In this document: positions 61,483-64,000 of the stretch, piece by piece | Layout: the number at the start of each line of letters is the position of its first letter | Position numbering within the stretch: the stretch's first letter is position 1 | Assembly (NCBI GenBank): GCA_039720395.1 | Contig: CM077821.1 | Span: 248,001-312,000 of the forward strand | Direction of reading: 5' to 3' | Length of the DNA stretch: 64,000 bases | Origin: Liquidambar formosana | Taxonomy: Eukaryota; Streptophyta; Magnoliopsida; Saxifragales; Altingiaceae | Notes under the pieces: model-generated | The model's input: the letters and a program-made list of their open reading frames with translations, nothing else | What the model was told of the DNA's origin: nothing | Database searches by the model: none | Position numbers and translations under genes: made by a program

Positions 61483-62284
61483 TTGAATGAAAGCATTTAA
61501 GAGAATGTTGGTCATCATCACAAATGAGAGCGGAACTTCAAAATAATAATATTCATGAATTTCTAAAAATTGATCTTGTAACATCAACAAAATAATGAAG
61601 GTTCCAATTTTTTAACATAACCTCATTCAACCTGATGGATTCGTACCTTTAATATTATGTAAAATGTTAAAATACATTATAATTGTTTAATTTCCATTTG
61701 GACAACCAAACAGGCCTTTAATTTATAGTGTTGTGTGGCAAGATCAAAATGAACTTGGGAAAAATCAGGTGCACTAGGATGCTCTATATTCACTTTTCCT
61801 CTCCCACTATTCACCTTCCTATGTTTCTATCAACGATATCCCCGAATGACTGCTAATATACTTCTGCACGGACACAAAAACCAATAAAACCAATTGCAAG
61901 TGAGCACACAAAAATGGCAATACAGAATGATGTCTGCCTGTCTTGGAAGCCCCTCTCACTCTCTCAGGCAAGAGCTTCCACTAGAGAATTTGCAATAATG
62001 GAAGATTTCTTCTTCTTCTACATTCATACTTCGTATTTTCTCTCTTCCCCATTTTTATCCGCATGACTTTGTTCTATGTTAAACAAACATGTAAAAAAAG
62101 AACTAGGGGTGTCAAAAATCTATATGATAGAAGTTGGTCCACAAAAGTTCATGGTTGGCTGCTTAGACTATGAGCCTAATCATCATCTAGTCAACTAGGT
62201 GTGAATCAAAAACATTGATTCTACTTAAATAGAAGATAATTACAAATTCATTTTTCCTATTAACTTTGCTTTCACTAATCAGAA
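61483..62284. other. Non-coding spacer
   Basis: No frame, repeat or RNA gene that I can support. Confidence 0.4.
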
Positions 62285-62798
62285 ACTATTTATTATTATT
62301 ATTAATTCTAATGCTAAGTTTCACTAATCTGAACCTATGGCTTCACAATAATACTAACAGATAGGTACACTTACCGTCTCAGTTTAGCCCACAGAATTAC
62401 ATCAGAGTGCATTGAATTTGATCTTCCTTATAATTATAGAGCAAAAGAAATGCAAAATAATGATGTAACATGATACCAATAAACAAATAGTTATATGAAA
62501 TGAGAACAGCCACCTTAAGAATTGTTCCAAGCTCAATTTTGACTATTTATTATTATTATTAATTCTAATGCTAAGTTTCACTAATCTGAACCTATGGCTT
62601 CACAATAATACTAACAGATAGGTACACTTACCGTCTCAGTTTAGCCCACAGAATTACATCAGAGTGCATTGAATTTGATCTTCCTTATAATTATAGAGCA
62701 AAAGAAATGCAAAATAATGATGTAACATGATACCAATAAACAAATAGTTATATGAAATGAGAACAGCCACCTTAAGAATTGTTCCAAGCTCAATTTTG
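62285..62798. repeat. Perfect 257-bp tandem duplication
   Basis: 62285-62541 is followed directly by 62542-62798, with no difference seen. It ends inside the RNase H-like remnant near TNL C (CCAAGCTCAATTTTGACTATT). Confidence 0.93.
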
Positions 62799-63010
62799 AC
62801 TATTGAGGGAGTCTGGGCAGGTTGTCTGGATGGAGCAAGAATTTGTGGTGCTTGGAGAAATGAAGATGGTTTGTTTATGGTTAATGTTTCAACGTATGCA
62901 GTAGAGCACACAATTCACTATAGCAGAAGCTATGGTGCATTGAGGGAAAGGATTTCACTATAAAAAATAAAAAATAATCAACAAAGATGCTGAGAAATTT
63001 AATGAAAGCA
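62780..63010 (+). pseudogene. RNase H-like remnant downstream of TNL C
   Basis: Same module as at 10690 and 47690, with an NEDGLFM-type part and an AEAMxxLRER-type part in different frames. Confidence 0.5.
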
Positions 63011-63740
63011 AGTGACTACGAGATAGCAGTATAAAAATTAGTAGTAACAAAAATATTCCCAAGCCTGTTTTCTCTACGAGATAGCAGTTCAAAAAAAAAA
63101 AAAAAAAGTTGTAATTAACCACAAGTGCGTAAAAGCGAACCACATATACTGTTTTCTCTAACAGCAAACACCCCCCCCCCCCCCCTCCGCTCTCTTTTTG
63201 TTTTTTTTCTCTTTTTCGGATAAGTAACAGGAAGCCCTTTATTTCTTTTTCGGATAAGTAACAGGAATAAGCAGCGGAGCAGCTTATTCCCTTTTACTGC
63301 TCAGTAGAATCCCTTTCTATTGGAGATTGCCTATCAATCTCCAGCAAATTGATTCTCAATTCAAAATTCAAATCTGTCATTCTTTCCTTGTATATGTTAT
63401 TCATTCCTTGTATATAAGTTTACTTCTTAGACATCCCATAATCAAAGGGATCTGATAGGTGGACATCCCATAATCAAAGGGATCTGTGATATATTTTTCC
63501 TGTATAAATACCAACTGGTACATTGAATAAAATTATCACTTCACAATCTTTTACACTTTCAAACAAAATAAAAGAGATGAATAGAAAAGAAAAATGATCA
63601 CGAATGCGTATGTGATCAAAAGATCAAAATGGTTCTAAAATTCATTAAAGGGGGATTCTCTGTTGGAGATATTTTATTTTGCATTTTGACTTGATGATAA
63701 TGATATATCAAGATGATCCAACTTCTGGCTTTTTTTATTA
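63011..63740. other. Non-coding 3' flank of TNL C
   Basis: Contains a C-run (63171-63185), a doubled CTTTTTCGGATAAGTAACAGGA (63210, 63247) and a doubled ACATCCCATAATCAAAGGGATCTG (63432, 63463). The part just before the gene (TGATGATAATGATRTATCAAGA) is shared with the 3' flanks of TNL A and B. Confidence 0.6.
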
Positions 63741-64000
63741 CTAGTAACAAATTTGATAAGTAACAGAAATGTCTAACAAGGTTAAGGATTTCAATTCCTC
63801 AAGTCCCAGGATCTTAGTTAGTTTCTGACAGTCACGAGCAACCAACTTTTTAAAACTTTTTAGGTTTGACAAATCAGGAGATTTCTCGATTTTGCAACTT
63901 GCGATGTCCAACATTTCTAAGGATTCCAGTTCCTCAAATCCTTGGATCACATTTAAATTCTCCCAACCATTAAGTCTTAATTTCTTTAATTTCTTCAGGT
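63741..64000 (-). CDS. Third TNL copy (TNL C), 3' end of LRR exon, cut by the window edge
   Basis: The frame is open from the window edge: LKKLKKLRLNGWENLNV, then GFEELESLEMLDIASCKIEKSP, LSNLKSFKKL and LGLEELKSLTLLDIS. It aligns with the end of exon 4 of TNL B (GFEELESLETLDISYCKIEKSP, LGELKSLTLLDIRGS). After LLDIS it differs: a few codons lead straight to TAG at 63741-63743. The acidic tail, intron 4 and normal last exon are missing, apparently by a deletion that joined exon 4 to the last bases of exon 5. Whether the rest of the gene is intact cannot be seen. Confidence 0.85.
   Translation of the reverse strand, partial: LKKLKKLRLNGWENLNVIQGFEELESLEMLDIASCKIEKSPDLSNLKSFKKLVARDCQKLTKILGLEELKSLTLLDISVTYQICY

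Overview
This is a stretch of nuclear DNA from a eudicot plant. It is AT-rich, its genes have introns with GT-AG borders, it is packed with plant retrotransposons, Helitrons, MITEs and a SINE, and its only host genes of known type are TIR-NB-LRR (TNL) immune receptors, a class missing from grasses. The TIR region resembles the flax L6 type, which is expanded in several woody eudicots; the species cannot be named from the sequence alone.

Layout. 1-5683 is the 3' half of a decayed Ty3/Gypsy element (RNase H end, integrase, a likely antisense ORF, an array of 131-bp units that each fold into four hairpins, a polypurine tract and the 3' LTR). 5689-16763 is copy A of a segmental duplication carrying an apparently complete TNL gene on the minus strand (11053-16731, five exons, about 1238 aa). 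16764-24900 is gene-poor and made of diverged duplicates of TNL-flanking DNA plus foldback MITEs. 24907-32099 is a young Ty1/Copia-type element with 5-bp target duplications; its gag, protease and integrase are gone, its leader is built of hairpin repeats (about 31 copies of one core), it carries an antisense coiled-coil ORF, and its reverse transcriptase/RNase H frame has stop codons. 34280-37926 and 56895-61482 are a second pair of duplicated blocks; the first contains a MITE and a SINE whose empty sites are preserved in the second. 40975-55270 is copy B of the TNL block, with a TNL pseudogene (48806-55240) broken by two frameshifts. The window ends inside a third, truncated TNL copy (63741-64000). 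A fragment of a fourth lies inverted at 40683-40925.

How it fits together. This is a birth-and-death resistance gene cluster. One TNL unit with fixed flanking sequence (LINE tail, RNase H-like remnant, LRR gene) has been copied several times, and each copy has collected its own insertions, so empty sites can be read by comparing copies. TNL A keeps its exon structure and reading frame, but its Walker A Thr is replaced by Lys. TNL B could at most give a TIR-only protein of about 207 aa. The transposable elements show C-to-T type stop codons typical of methylated, silenced DNA.
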